The notes: generated by a model from the sequence alone, not told the origin. Counted from the stretch's first letter, positions 7,574 through 17,202 are shown. The stretch is 64,000 bases of DNA from DASVWZ01 sp963708575 (GCA_963708575.1 CAVPTB010000007.1:2418001-2482000); one strand, 5' to 3'. Numbers and translations are program-made.

Positions 7574-10500
7574 CTAAAACATAAACTTCAGTCCCAATTG
7601 AATGGAGCGCGGCCCCCCGGAACCCACGGCCGGATTTGCAGCCGCGATATCCGGCGTAGCGCATTCGCAACCGAACGTTCCCGGCGCGCCCGGATCGTTC
7701 TGGCCATAACCGTTCTGGCCACCGTAAGGATTCGCGAAGTTGGGGTGATTCAGAATGTTAAAGAACTCCGCCCGGAACTGGGCATGCAGACGTTCTCCGA
7801 AATGCCAGTTCTTGGCCAGCGAAAAATCCAGGTTGCGGAAACCAGAATCCGGGAACATGTTGCGATGCATGGTTCCGAATTGACCGTAGGCCGGCGGAAT
7901 CATAATCGAGTTGCCCTTGGCATAGCACCCGAACGACGCTAGTGCCTGCTGGTAAGGTCCGTTAGCAACGCCGCCATCCATGCTAAGTGCTTGAGCGGCG
8001 CAGGCGGAGTTGGAGTTGCCGGAGTAATAGGGAATAGGCTGCGGCCCTGATTTAAAGTCAGAGGCCTTGCCGAAGTAATCCCAACGCTGCGGAGTGGCTT
8101 GTGGTGGGCTCACGGGCAGGCCGCCCAACCCAGTAAGGTCGGTAGTCAAGTCGATCGGTCCCCAGTATTGCGGACTGGCCAGGGTCGCAATCGAGTTGAT
8201 CTCCCAGCCCTCGAGCATTTGCCCGTAACCTTTCTTGCCGGGGATCGCGTAAGTGAGCGACAGAGTCAGGCGATGGCGAACGTCGAAATCGCTGTTGCCG
8301 TACTCGGCGCCGGGATTCAGGGAATTCTGGGGGAGGCCATACCCTGCACCGAAATCCCAGTTCGCGCTTACATCGTCAAGCGAGTGGGAGTACGTATAAC
8401 CGGCGACCATGTTTAATCCGTGGAAGTTTCGCGAAGTCAACGTCGCTTGCAGGCCGTTGTAGTTTGAACGGTAGAAATTCCCCATCTGGAAGATGTTGCT
8501 CAGGTAAGGGAACTTTGCGTTGAACGGCCGTGTGGTTTGTGAGTCCGTACCCGGTTGTTCCTGGTTGATGTCGCGAATGCCAACCAGATTCGATCCGTGA
8601 TTGCCAACGTACCCAACCTCCAACGTAAGGTTAGGCGTAAAGGCGTGCTGAATGTTTAGGTCGTAACTCCAGACGTACGGAGTCGTGAGGTTGCGATCGA
8701 CGCCCATGATGGCGCACGGTCCGGCCGCATTCGGGTCGCAGTTGATGCCGCTGTTGCTCAGATTGCCGTAGAGTGGCGTTGTGCTGTCCCACTGCGGAAG
8801 AGGAATAACCGTGAGATTGCCCGCGGTGATCGATCCTCCGGCGGTCACGGGATTGGCAGTGCCGGTGCCAGAGATAACAGCGCCAGTCGGAACGCTCGGC
8901 AGACCGAAGCTGTTATTGAAGGCCAGGAAGCTCTCCCAGTTCACAAACTCATAGATCAGGCCGCCACCGCCGCGCAGCACCGTATTTCCCTTGCCCGTCA
9001 TGTCCCAGGCAAAACCGAATCGGGGGCCAATGTTCTTCGGATCGGAGTTATAGGCGCTGCTGATCTGCTTGCCCACTTGCACAATTCCCAAGTTAGGATC
9101 GAAGTTGCCCAGCAGGTTGTGGTCTTCTTTCAGCACCGAGTTGAACTCGTAGCGCAATCCTAGATTGAAGGTCAACGTCTTGGTCACGCGCCAGTCGTCC
9201 TGAATAAATCCGGCGTAGGACCAACTGTGCGATTGCCGGGTCGGATTGCCTGTCAACACCGACGCCTTAAAGGGATCGCCCGCCAGAAAATCTTCCAATT
9301 GCGAGGATCCGTTGGGATTGAAAGCCGTCGGCGCCAGAGCGACTCCGCCCAGGAAAGTGATGCTGCCTCTCGCGTTACCGAATGCACCGCCGCTGACGTA
9401 GTTGCGATGGATTTCGCCGCCGAACTTCAACGCGTGCTTTCCAGCAGTGTAGGAAATCTGATCGATGATCTGAGTAATCGAGTCGGGGCCCTGGAACTTT
9501 GGCCATTTGAAGGCACCCAATCCAGGGAAGAAATATCCCGCAAACCCAATTCGAGGAAGGCCGCCAGTATCCGGACCGCTTACGCCAGTGTTCAGGCCGT
9601 AGTCCGATGCCGGCGTGTTGAGATCTCCAGGAAGAGTTGGCTGGTACAGCCGGTTGTAGCCAACTCTGACCTCGTTGATCCAGCGCGCACTTGGAGTGTA
9701 GACCCAGTTTCCTCCGACCACTTGAGCGCGAGTGTGAATCTGGGAGCGCCACCTGGATTGCAGCTCAGGAAAGTCTTCGACCGTGCCGGAGTTATTTCCA
9801 AAAAAATACATTCCGCTTATGCTCTGACGCGGACTGAGGTTGTAATCGACTTTGGCAACGACGTTATCGACTCCGACTTGATTGGGAAATCCATTAACGA
9901 TGTTGATGGTTGGGTTGTTGTTCAGAGGAAATCCCGTGCCGTTACAAGTAACCGTATTGCCGCTCATCGCGCAACCGGCGATATTCAAGCTGGCAGGGCT
10001 GATGGGCACGCCGTTAGCCAACAGATCGGCCACCGCGTTGGGAATACTGTCCGCGCAATCACCGTTGACCAGTGGAGAAGTGCAATTCGGCGTGGCGGGG
10101 GCGGGCATCGACACCATCGACGGGCTGGTTACGCCGCCGAACGAGTTGCCTACGTCGTAGCGTTGCCCTTCATAGGCTGCGAAGAAGAAGGCCTTGTCTT
10201 TGATGATCGGACCGCCCAGCGAAAATCCAAACTGCTCCAGCGTGCGCGGATTCTTGGGAGCTGGCGTTTGACCGAAGGCGCAGGGATCGTTTGCGCAATT
10301 GAAGTAGTTGCGCGCATCCATCACTCCGTCGCGGCCGAATGCAAACGCCGTACCGTGAAGTCCGTTGGTTCCCGACTTCAGTCCGACGTTGACGATTGCG
10401 CCCGGCTTCCAGCCATATTCTGCTGGAGGGTTTTCCAGCAGGTTGAATTCTTGTATCGCATCGATCGGCAGGATGGTCGCCGAATCTCCGGCGATACCGG

Positions 10501-11125
10501 CGCCATTGATGATGCCCTGTCCCGAAAAAGGCTCGCTGTTGTAAAGCCCATCGATAACGTACGCATTGTCTTCGGCGCGAAGTCCGTTGCTGCTGGTGGT
10601 CGAGAAACCGCCGCCCGGATACCGCACCACGCCCGGGCGCAACTGCAAGAGATTTTCGTAATTGCGTCCGTTCAGCGGCAGATCGTTAATGCTGGCATTG
10701 CTCAGAGTCCCACCCAAACTGGACGATGTCGGGTCGAGGAGCGGCACTTCCCCGCTGACCACGACGGTCTCCGCCACTTCACCGGGCTGAAGCGGGAAGT
10801 CAATCAGCGCATCCTTCGCGACTTCGATTGGGATGTTAGGCCGCTCTGCGCTCTTGAAACCCCTGGCTTCTACCCGAACCTTGTAAACGCCTGGGAGCAA
10901 TTCGGGAGCGACGTAAGCCCCGGACTGGTCGGTTGTCAGAGTGCGGGTGACGCCGCGTTGCGTGTCCGTAATCGTAACCGTGGCGCCAGCGACGGAAGCG
11001 CCGGTTTGGTCGGTAACGCTGCCCAGAATTCGCCCTGTATTGGTCTGCGCAACTAGCGAAATGGACAAGGTCAGCCAAGTCAGGATTGAGCCCAACAACA
11101 GGGTTGCGTTCAACCGACAATGCAT
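7574..11125 (-). CDS. TonB-dependent receptor, Oar-like, with carboxypeptidase-regulatory N-domain
   Basis: 1183 residues with a signal peptide ending near LVAQ. Order: a carboxypeptidase-regulatory domain (GRILGSVTDQTGASVAGATVTITDTQRG, about residues 30-110), a plug domain (INDLPLNGRNYENLLQLRPGV, then AYVIDGLYNSEPF), and a large outer-membrane beta barrel with phrases typical of acidobacterial receptors (LKSGTNGLHGTAFAFGRD, FGFSLGGPIIKDKAFFFAAYEGQR, DDWRVTKTLTFNLGLRYEF). The C-terminus ends in an aromatic residue (LGLKFMF), as expected for BAM-inserted barrels. Such receptors bring in large or scarce substrates using TonB energy. Position between the pca operon and a secreted hydrolase suggests import of aromatic or plant-derived material (inference). 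Confidence 0.95.
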   Translation of the reverse strand: MHCRLNATLLLGSILTWLTLSISLVAQTNTGRILGSVTDQTGASVAGATVTITDTQRGVTRTLTTDQSGAYVAPELLPGVYKVRVEARGFKSAERPNIPIEVAKDALIDFPLQPGEVAETVVVSGEVPLLDPTSSSLGGTLSNASINDLPLNGRNYENLLQLRPGVVRYPGGGFSTTSSNGLRAEDNAYVIDGLYNSEPFSGQGIINGAGIAGDSATILPIDAIQEFNLLENPPAEYGWKPGAIVNVGLKSGTNGLHGTAFAFGRDGVMDARNYFNCANDPCAFGQTPAPKNPRTLEQFGFSLGGPIIKDKAFFFAAYEGQRYDVGNSFGGVTSPSMVSMPAPATPNCTSPLVNGDCADSIPNAVADLLANGVPISPASLNIAGCAMSGNTVTCNGTGFPLNNNPTINIVNGFPNQVGVDNVVAKVDYNLSPRQSISGMYFFGNNSGTVEDFPELQSRWRSQIHTRAQVVGGNWVYTPSARWINEVRVGYNRLYQPTLPGDLNTPASDYGLNTGVSGPDTGGLPRIGFAGYFFPGLGAFKWPKFQGPDSITQIIDQISYTAGKHALKFGGEIHRNYVSGGAFGNARGSITFLGGVALAPTAFNPNGSSQLEDFLAGDPFKASVLTGNPTRQSHSWSYAGFIQDDWRVTKTLTFNLGLRYEFNSVLKEDHNLLGNFDPNLGIVQVGKQISSAYNSDPKNIGPRFGFAWDMTGKGNTVLRGGGGLIYEFVNWESFLAFNNSFGLPSVPTGAVISGTGTANPVTAGGSITAGNLTVIPLPQWDSTTPLYGNLSNSGINCDPNAAGPCAIMGVDRNLTTPYVWSYDLNIQHAFTPNLTLEVGYVGNHGSNLVGIRDINQEQPGTDSQTTRPFNAKFPYLSNIFQMGNFYRSNYNGLQATLTSRNFHGLNMVAGYTYSHSLDDVSANWDFGAGYGLPQNSLNPGAEYGNSDFDVRHRLTLSLTYAIPGKKGYGQMLEGWEINSIATLASPQYWGPIDLTTDLTGLGGLPVSPPQATPQRWDYFGKASDFKSGPQPIPYYSGNSNSACAAQALSMDGGVANGPYQQALASFGCYAKGNSIMIPPAYGQFGTMHRNMFPDSGFRNLDFSLAKNWHFGERLHAQFRAEFFNILNHPNFANPYGGQNGYGQNDPGAPGTFGCECATPDIAAANPAVGSGGPRSIQLGLKFMF

Positions 11126-11374
11126 GCAAGCCTCCGAGAACGGTCAAAATGTGCGATTATCGCTATTTTTTGCGGCGACAACGCTATCCACCTGCTTGTC
11201 TCATTGTCAAGCGGTTCAGATGTCCGTCCACAGCTCCGACAAGAATTTCCTCTGCCGACATGGTAGAGCAATCACCAGAACGGAATTGGTCTGACAGCTT
11301 TACCACTGTCCAGAGCTGGAAGTCAAGCATCATCTTGTCACCTGCTGCTGACTTTTTTGAGTCGTGTGAAGGTA

Positions 11375-12550
11375 TTACTTCATGTCAGACGCGCTCGTGC
11401 TCTGATTCAGGATCTCGCCCGCAATATGGAATCCCGTATTGGCGGCTGGCACACCGGCGTAGATTGCAACCTGCAAGAGCACTTCCTGCAAATCGCACGG
11501 CTCGAGCTCGTGAGCGAGGCCCGCCTTCAGGTGTAGTCGAAATTCCTCCCAGCGCCCCAGAGACGCCATCATGGCCAGAACCAGGAGACGTCGAGTGCGG
11601 CGGCTTAACCCCGGGCGAGTCCAGATTGTGCCCCATGCATAGCGCGTGATCAGTTGCTGAAAATCCTGATTGAACTCCGTCGCGTTAGCCAGGGAACGAT
11701 CCACATGCTCGGTTCCCAGAACAGCCCGCCGCACTTCCAATCCCGCGTCCAGGGGATCTTTTCCGTCTGGGGGCTTAAGAAACTTCATCAACGCCGCGGT
11801 AAACGTTCGCGGACGCTCGATATTCGACAAATGCGCGGCCGGCAAATGAACCACTTGGGAATTGGCGATGCCTAAAGCCAACGAATCTCCATGTCCTGCC
11901 CACGGCGTAGACACGTCGCGTTGGCCCACCATGACCAATGTCGGCACATCGATTTCTTTCAACTTCTCGCGATGATCCATATCGCGCAAGGCGGCGCAGC
12001 ATCCGATGTAGCCCGCAGGATCAGTGCCGAGTAAAACCGACCGTACGGACTCGGCGTAGGAATCGCGACGCGCGAGAGTCTCCTCAGAGAAAAATCGCTG
12101 CATGGCCAGGTCGATGATTGCAGCCATGCCGCCGGCGGAGACCATTTTGATCCGTGTTTCCCAGTTGGCCGGCTGACCGAATTGCGGCGAAGTACTGGCC
12201 AGCGCTAGTTTTGTCAGCCTTCCCTTGCGATGAATCGCCAGCCATTGCCCGATCGCTCCTCCCAGAGACAAACCGCAAAATGCGAACCTTTCGATGTTCA
12301 GCGCGTCCGCCATCGCGAGCATGTCGCGTCCGAGCTGTTCAACGGTGTAAGGGCCCGGCGGCGCATCGGAGGCGCCGTGACCACGGATATCGTAGCGCAA
12401 GACTTGGAAATGCGGGATCAGGTCTGCGATCTGCGATTCCCACATGCCATGGTCGCAACCGATCGAATGACTTAAAACCAAAACCGGGCGGCCGGGCTTA
12501 CCCTCGAGGCGGTAGAAGAGCCGCGTGTTTTCAGCGGTAAGGAAAGGCAA
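11375..12550 (-). CDS. pcaL: Fused 3-oxoadipate enol-lactonase / 4-carboxymuconolactone decarboxylase
   Basis: 391 residues joining two pathway enzymes. Residues 1 to about 260 are an alpha/beta hydrolase like PcaD: LSHSIGCDHGMWE, YDIRGHGASD, nucleophile Ser95 in GLSLGG, and the late histidine in PAAHLSNIERP. Residues about 265-385 are a PcaC carboxymuconolactone decarboxylase (RRAVLGTEHVDRS, ATEFNQDFQQLITRYAWG, WTRPGLSRRTRRLLVLAMMASLGRWEEF). Together they convert 4-carboxymuconolactone to 3-oxoadipate. The fusion (often called PcaL) is known from actinobacteria and others. It starts six bases after pcaB ends and is the last gene of the operon. Confidence 0.95.
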   Translation of the reverse strand: MPFLTAENTRLFYRLEGKPGRPVLVLSHSIGCDHGMWESQIADLIPHFQVLRYDIRGHGASDAPPGPYTVEQLGRDMLAMADALNIERFAFCGLSLGGAIGQWLAIHRKGRLTKLALASTSPQFGQPANWETRIKMVSAGGMAAIIDLAMQRFFSEETLARRDSYAESVRSVLLGTDPAGYIGCCAALRDMDHREKLKEIDVPTLVMVGQRDVSTPWAGHGDSLALGIANSQVVHLPAAHLSNIERPRTFTAALMKFLKPPDGKDPLDAGLEVRRAVLGTEHVDRSLANATEFNQDFQQLITRYAWGTIWTRPGLSRRTRRLLVLAMMASLGRWEEFRLHLKAGLAHELEPCDLQEVLLQVAIYAGVPAANTGFHIAGEILNQSTSASDMK

Positions 12551-12556
12551 AGTTCT

Positions 12557-13927
12557 CTACTCCTGGCGCGTTTCAAATTTCGAAGTTCGAGCGGCGGAAT
12601 CGAGCAGGCGTTTGCGAAACCGTTCTGCCGATCCCAGGTACTTCTCCGGGCGCTCCAACTGGTCGATGTTTTTGGTTCCGAGAATTTTCAATATTTCCGG
12701 GATTTCAGCGAGCACATCGGACAGATGGCGCTCGCCGGAAACAGCTTCACGCGTGGCTTCTTCGATGAGCCGGTGTGCGACATCGCGGCCGAGTTGGGGG
12801 GCCAGGACCATCATTGCTTTCTCGGCGAAGATCAGTCCTCGCGTGGCATCGAGGTTAGAACGCATTCGTCTCGGGTAAACGATGAGCCCCTGCGCCACCT
12901 CCAACATGGATGCCGTCGCGAGGCCGGTGGATTGGATCGTGCTTGCCAAAATCGGCCACTCGGATTGCCATCCTCCGACCGCGCGTTCGTGCGCTTGCAC
13001 CATTCCGGTCAGGAACGAAGCGACAAGTCCCGGCGCCCGATTGGCCGCAGCGAGCGTGACCGCGCAGCCGATCGGATTGCGTTTGTGCGGCATGGTAGAA
13101 GAACCGCCGCGGCCCTGTCCCCCTGGCTCGGCCACTTCGGCCACCTCAGCCTGCATGAGCAAAGCTATATCGGCGGCAATTTTTCCCAGTGCGCCGGTTA
13201 AGACTCCGCACGAAGATACCAGGCGGGCGAGATGCTCGCGGCGCGTGTGCCAGGGCGCTTCGGGATAGCTCAGTCCCAGTTCCGATGCCAGTTTTCTTCC
13301 GGCTGCTTCGCCTCGATTGCCGAGAGCTGCCAGCGTGCCGCTGGCGCCGCCGAACTGCAGCATCAGAGCTTTCGAGAAAGACTGCCGAAAATCTGCATGA
13401 CAAGAAGCAATCGAATCCAGCCAGCCGGCCGCTTTGAGTCCGAAGGTCACCGGCGGCGCGGGCTGCATAAGGGTGCGCCCCAACATCACCGCGCTGGCAT
13501 GATCTTTCGCGAGCCCGCGCAGCGCGTTTTCCAATCGCGAGAGATCTTTTTCGATCACCGGCTGGGCACGCTTCAGAAGCAAAATCATCGCCGTGTCCGC
13601 GACGTCTTGACTGGTTGCGCCCCAGTGCACGAAGCCGGCGGCCTCGCGATCGATCTTCCGCGTGGCCTCGGTCAGAGCTTTGACGATGGGAATTCCAGGC
13701 GTTCCGGCGCGAAGGGTAGCGGCAGCCAGGGAGGAGGTGTTGAACTTTCCATTTTTCGCGGCCCTCGCGATGGCTACTGCGGCTTTGCGAGGAATGATTT
13801 TCAACTCCGCTTCGACGCGCGCGAGGCTGACTTCGAAATCCAGCATGGCGCGAAGCACCGACTCATCCGAAAACAATTCGGCGAGAGCCTCGGTCGTTGC
13901 CAAACTTTCGATCAGACGCACCGCCAA
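12557..13927 (-). CDS. pcaB: 3-carboxy-cis,cis-muconate cycloisomerase
   Basis: 456 residues of the fumarase/aspartase superfamily. The superfamily signature GSSTMPHKRNP lies around residue 275 and supplies the mobile active-site loop. Earlier elements are HWGATSQDVADTA and GRTLMQPAPPVTFGLK. PcaB cyclises beta-carboxymuconate, the product of PcaHG, to 4-carboxymuconolactone. The usual length is about 450, so the gene is complete. It begins 43 bases after pcaG and is followed after six bases by the PcaDC fusion. Confidence 0.95.
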   Translation of the reverse strand: MAVRLIESLATTEALAELFSDESVLRAMLDFEVSLARVEAELKIIPRKAAVAIARAAKNGKFNTSSLAAATLRAGTPGIPIVKALTEATRKIDREAAGFVHWGATSQDVADTAMILLLKRAQPVIEKDLSRLENALRGLAKDHASAVMLGRTLMQPAPPVTFGLKAAGWLDSIASCHADFRQSFSKALMLQFGGASGTLAALGNRGEAAGRKLASELGLSYPEAPWHTRREHLARLVSSCGVLTGALGKIAADIALLMQAEVAEVAEPGGQGRGGSSTMPHKRNPIGCAVTLAAANRAPGLVASFLTGMVQAHERAVGGWQSEWPILASTIQSTGLATASMLEVAQGLIVYPRRMRSNLDATRGLIFAEKAMMVLAPQLGRDVAHRLIEEATREAVSGERHLSDVLAEIPEILKILGTKNIDQLERPEKYLGSAERFRKRLLDSAARTSKFETRQE

Positions 13928-13970
13928 GCCGTTCCTCCGGTTTGCCTCGAGTTCCTTCGGATCGCCGTCT

Positions 13971-14543
13971 TCAGATATCGAAGAATACGGTTTCTTTGTC
14001 GCTGCAGAGCTGGATGGTGAAAACCCACCATCCCGGACGCGACGGATCTCGCGCCGCCATCAACGTTTCGCGACGCTCTTCAGGGACAAGCGTCAGTATC
14101 GCATCTTCATGGTTGGCAGGGTGATTGGCAAAATAAATTCTCGTGGTCAACTGCTTCAGCAATCCGCGCGCAAAGATCGATACGTTCATATGTGGCGCTT
14201 GCCAGTTGCCGTCCGGCCCAGGCACTTGACCCGGCACAACCGTTTCAAAGACGCAGCTTCCCTTTTCGTCAGTGGCCAATCGGCCAAAGCCCAAGCAGGC
14301 CGGATCGTCGGCCTTCTTCTGCGTGTCTTCGGGATGGCAATATTTGCCCTCGGCATTTGCCTGCCAGATTTCAATCATGGCATCGGTGATCGGAGTACCG
14401 TCGCCATCAAGCACGCGGCACTCCAGATGAATGTGCTCGCCTCTCGCGTCTGGCCCAGCGATGCAGGCACGAGACCGCGAATTCGTCATCCCGATATGCA
14501 GATAAGGGCCCGCAGTCTGCGAAGGAGTGTGAGGCAGCGTCAT
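13971..14543 (-). CDS. pcaG: Protocatechuate 3,4-dioxygenase alpha subunit
   Basis: 190 residues starting immediately after the pcaH stop codon with no gap. Intradiol dioxygenase fold: TPSQTAGPYLHIGM, GEHIHLECRVLDGDGTPITDAMIEIWQANAEGKY and RETLMAARDP. At the position of the iron histidines the sequence reads QAPHMNVSIFARG rather than HIH, as expected for the structural alpha subunit, which does not bind the catalytic iron. It pairs with PcaH to open the ring of protocatechuate to 3-carboxymuconate. Confidence 0.95.
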   Translation of the reverse strand: MTLPHTPSQTAGPYLHIGMTNSRSRACIAGPDARGEHIHLECRVLDGDGTPITDAMIEIWQANAEGKYCHPEDTQKKADDPACLGFGRLATDEKGSCVFETVVPGQVPGPDGNWQAPHMNVSIFARGLLKQLTTRIYFANHPANHEDAILTLVPEERRETLMAARDPSRPGWWVFTIQLCSDKETVFFDI

Positions 14544-15296
14544 TTATTCCTCGAAGGGCGTGGCCTCGCGCCCCCGTAACACGATGTCGAAACGGTAGCC
14601 GAGTGCCCACTCCGGCTGCGTGATGTTCAAATCGAATTGCGAAATCAACCGCTGGCGGGCTTTGTCATCAGCAATCGAATGCATGACCGGATCGTATGCC
14701 ATCAACGGATCGCCGGGAAAATACATCTGCGTGACCAGTCGCGTGGCGAACGCATTTCCGAATAAAGAAAAGTGAATATGGGCAGGCCGCCAGGCATTCT
14801 CATGATTGCGCCACGGATAAGAACCTGGCTTGATGGTGACAAAAGTGTAATTGCCCTGAGCATCGGTTAGGGTACGTCCGGCACCAGAGAAATTGGGATC
14901 GAGAGGCGCGCGATGATCGTCTCCATTGTGCAGATAACGCCCCGCTGCATTGGCTTGCCATATCTCCACCAGCGTGTTCGCGACCGGACGGCCGTCGTCC
15001 TCCAGCACTCGACCGGTCACGATGATACGTTCGCCTTGCGGAGCGCCGTTGTGCTGACGGGTTAGATCACTGTCGGTCTCTGAAGTGCTCTCGTGACCGA
15101 AAAGCGGGCCGGTAACTTCTGACAAGGTATGTGGCAGCACAATGAGTGGCAATTTTGGCGCTCGCCGCAGCGTAGAACGGTAGGCGGAATATGCGTAGTC
15201 CGGTTGGCAATTGGGTTGCGCTCGACGGTACGGCACGAGACGCGACATGCGTTTCTCTTCGGTGGGTGTGCTTTCTGGTTTTTCAGTCTTCGCCAT
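14544..15296 (-). CDS. pcaH: Protocatechuate 3,4-dioxygenase beta subunit
   Basis: About 250 residues, catalytic subunit. The non-heme Fe(III) ligands are visible: Tyr in NAAGRYLHNGDDH, Tyr in PGSYPWRNHENAW, and two His in RPAHIHFSLFG. The ATG at 15296 shares its A with the stop of the upstream propeller gene (TGATG), implying translational coupling; a TTG one codon earlier (15299) is the alternative. The N-terminal extension before PLIVLPHTLSEVTGP is normal for PcaH. Confidence 0.95.
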   Translation of the reverse strand: MAKTEKPESTPTEEKRMSRLVPYRRAQPNCQPDYAYSAYRSTLRRAPKLPLIVLPHTLSEVTGPLFGHESTSETDSDLTRQHNGAPQGERIIVTGRVLEDDGRPVANTLVEIWQANAAGRYLHNGDDHRAPLDPNFSGAGRTLTDAQGNYTFVTIKPGSYPWRNHENAWRPAHIHFSLFGNAFATRLVTQMYFPGDPLMAYDPVMHSIADDKARQRLISQFDLNITQPEWALGYRFDIVLRGREATPFEE

Positions 15297-16375
15297 CAAT
15301 CTTGCACCGTATAGATTCGCACTTCCGCGCCTTCATCGGCTCTCGCCGGAACCGCAACGTAGAAGGAATCGAGGCCTTTCCGGCCTTTGCCGGGGTAATT
15401 CGCCGTACGCCCACCGACGGCCGACGGAATTTTGGCGACCAGCGCATAGCTATCCGCACCGTTCTGCTGGAACACGCTGATGTGACCTTCGCCGCCGGGA
15501 ACATAAATACGCTTTCGCGCCGAATCATAGTAGATGTCATCAGAGTTCTGCACGCACGGAAGAGCTGCAATCATTTTGCCGGAGTTGGTGTCGAACACCG
15601 CCATGCGTGCGGGCTCGCGCGTCGCCACAAAGACGCGGTGGCGAGACTCATCGAGCGCCATAGGGAAATTGCTTTCAAAAGGCACCTTCCAACGTGAGAT
15701 CTTCCCGGTCTTGCGATTGATGGCGGCAATCTGATTCAGAGCCGGTAAATTCACGTAAATGTTGGGGCCGAGATATTCGAGTTGAAATGATTCTGGGTGC
15801 GCTCCCAGCTTGTAAACTTCGTCGTTGCGTGCCCCGGTCTGCACATCCACTACGCCGATCGCACCTTCTTGGTCGTCGCCGAATCCAACATAGAGCTTCT
15901 TGTTTGCGGCATCGTATCGCAGATTATCGACGTCGTCGCCGAAGTCGAGAGCCGCAATCTGCTCGAAAGAACTTCCATCGTAGATGTAGAGTTTGCCTTC
16001 GTCGCTGCCGACGAAAAGCTTGTTCGTCTCGGGTGAGTACGCGACGCCTTGTGGTTTCTTGATCCCAGTAATGCTGTGTACTCGCATTCCGCGCGAAAGA
16101 TCAATGACCTCCTCGCTATCGTTTCCCAACGCTGAGATGAACAACCTGCCCTTGGGATCGAAAGCCATGTGATCGATGCGTCCCTCGACCTTGGCCAATG
16201 GAATGCCGCCGATGAACACCAGGGGCTGCGGCTTCTTCAAACTCTTCGGCGCTTCGGAACCCGTTGACCCCGCCAGCAAACACGAAACCATCGCAAGGAC
16301 CCCAGCGAGTTGCTTCCATAGGCCGGCCCATCCGAATTTCTTGTGGGGCCGAGGCTTGCGTATAAACATTTTCAT
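15296..16375 (-). CDS. Secreted YncE-like beta-propeller inside the pca operon
   Basis: About 359 residues from ATG 16375. This start overlaps the pcaR stop by four bases (ATGA), so the two genes are coupled, and the 3' end is coupled to pcaH. An N-terminal basic stretch and hydrophobic segment (LAGVLAMVSCLLAGS) look like a signal or lipoprotein-type leader. The rest is a repeat of beta-propeller blades of the YVTN/NHL kind (IDHMAFDPKGRLFISAL, GVAYSPETNKLFVGSDEGKLYIYDG, NLRYDAANKKLYVGFGDD, MALDESRHRVFVATREP, IYYDSARKRIYVPGGEG). No catalytic motif is recognised. A role in sensing, binding or lactone chemistry in the pathway is conceivable; nothing in the sequence decides it. Confidence 0.85.
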   Translation of the reverse strand: MKMFIRKPRPHKKFGWAGLWKQLAGVLAMVSCLLAGSTGSEAPKSLKKPQPLVFIGGIPLAKVEGRIDHMAFDPKGRLFISALGNDSEEVIDLSRGMRVHSITGIKKPQGVAYSPETNKLFVGSDEGKLYIYDGSSFEQIAALDFGDDVDNLRYDAANKKLYVGFGDDQEGAIGVVDVQTGARNDEVYKLGAHPESFQLEYLGPNIYVNLPALNQIAAINRKTGKISRWKVPFESNFPMALDESRHRVFVATREPARMAVFDTNSGKMIAALPCVQNSDDIYYDSARKRIYVPGGEGHISVFQQNGADSYALVAKIPSAVGGRTANYPGKGRKGLDSFYVAVPARADEGAEVRIYTVQD

Positions 16376-17202
16376 ACCAACAGTTGCGCAAAGGTCTGTG
16401 CGTTGTCCTGCAGGATCGGCAGAAAGCGATCGACGCACTCTTGCGCCGAAACTCTTGCGGCATGCACGCCAATATTCATCGATGCAACCACGCGCCCTTG
16501 CCGCGACCGGACTGGCACAGCAATGGAGCGGAGCCCGAGTTCCAGTTCTTCGTCCGTAACGGCGTAGCCTTCTCGCGCAGTCTGTTGAACGATCGCCTTG
16601 AGCTGGTTTTTGTCGGTCACCGTCTTAGCTGTCAGGACTCGCGGCTCCAGCCGCTCCAAATATGCAGCCAGCTCGCCCTCTGCCATGGCCGCAAGCAGAA
16701 CTCGTCCCATCGAAGTGCAATAAGCAGGCAGCCGGCTTCCAACCGAAAGGCCCACCGACAGCACCCGCTTCGCCGTGGAACGCGCGAGATAAACGATCTC
16801 ATCTCCCTCCAGAACGCTCAACGAGCTCGACTCGTGAGAAAGTTCCGTGACCCTCTCCAGGATAGGTTGCGCCAGCGCTGGCAGAGATGTCGATGAAAGG
16901 TAAGAGAAGCCCAGCTTCAAAACGCGAGTGGTCAGGCGATAAACTCGTCCGGTGTTTTCCGCGAACCCCAACTGCTCCAGCGTCATGAGTAGTCGGCGCA
17001 CAGCTGCCCGGGATAATCCGGTGTCGCGCGAAACCTCCGCTACCGACTGCCCTTCGGTATGACCTTCGAAGGCCTCAATAACCCGTAAGCCACGCGCTAG
17101 CGAAAGGACGAAATTAGGATCGGCCAGTACCTCTGCTGGCTCGCTTGTCAGCCCTAAAATAGTCTTTCCCAAGTGCTCTTCGGTCTGTGGAAAGTCGGAC
17201 AT
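16372..17202 (-). CDS. pcaR: IclR-family transcriptional regulator of the pca operon
   Basis: About 276 residues from ATG 17202 (a GTG at 17271 would add 23 residues). The N-terminal winged helix-turn-helix (LSLARGLRVIEAFEGHTEGQSVAEVSRDTGLSRAAVRRLLMTLEQLGF) is followed by the IclR effector-binding domain (SYLSSTSLPALAQPILERVTELSHESSSLSVLEGDEIVYLAR, SVGLSVGSRLPAYCTSMGRVLLA). The closest named types are PcaR/PobR/PcaU, which activate protocatechuate genes when bound to a beta-ketoadipate pathway intermediate. As the first gene of the operon it probably regulates its own transcription as well. The gene symbol rests on family plus context. Confidence 0.9.
   Translation of the reverse strand: MSDFPQTEEHLGKTILGLTSEPAEVLADPNFVLSLARGLRVIEAFEGHTEGQSVAEVSRDTGLSRAAVRRLLMTLEQLGFAENTGRVYRLTTRVLKLGFSYLSSTSLPALAQPILERVTELSHESSSLSVLEGDEIVYLARSTAKRVLSVGLSVGSRLPAYCTSMGRVLLAAMAEGELAAYLERLEPRVLTAKTVTDKNQLKAIVQQTAREGYAVTDEELELGLRSIAVPVRSRQGRVVASMNIGVHAARVSAQECVDRFLPILQDNAQTFAQLLV

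Noticed and set aside
9227..11056. 609-residue rightward open frame inside the TonB receptor gene
   Set aside because: It is the antisense of the receptor coding strand, has no domain character and no ribosome site; long antisense frames are common in GC-rich genes.
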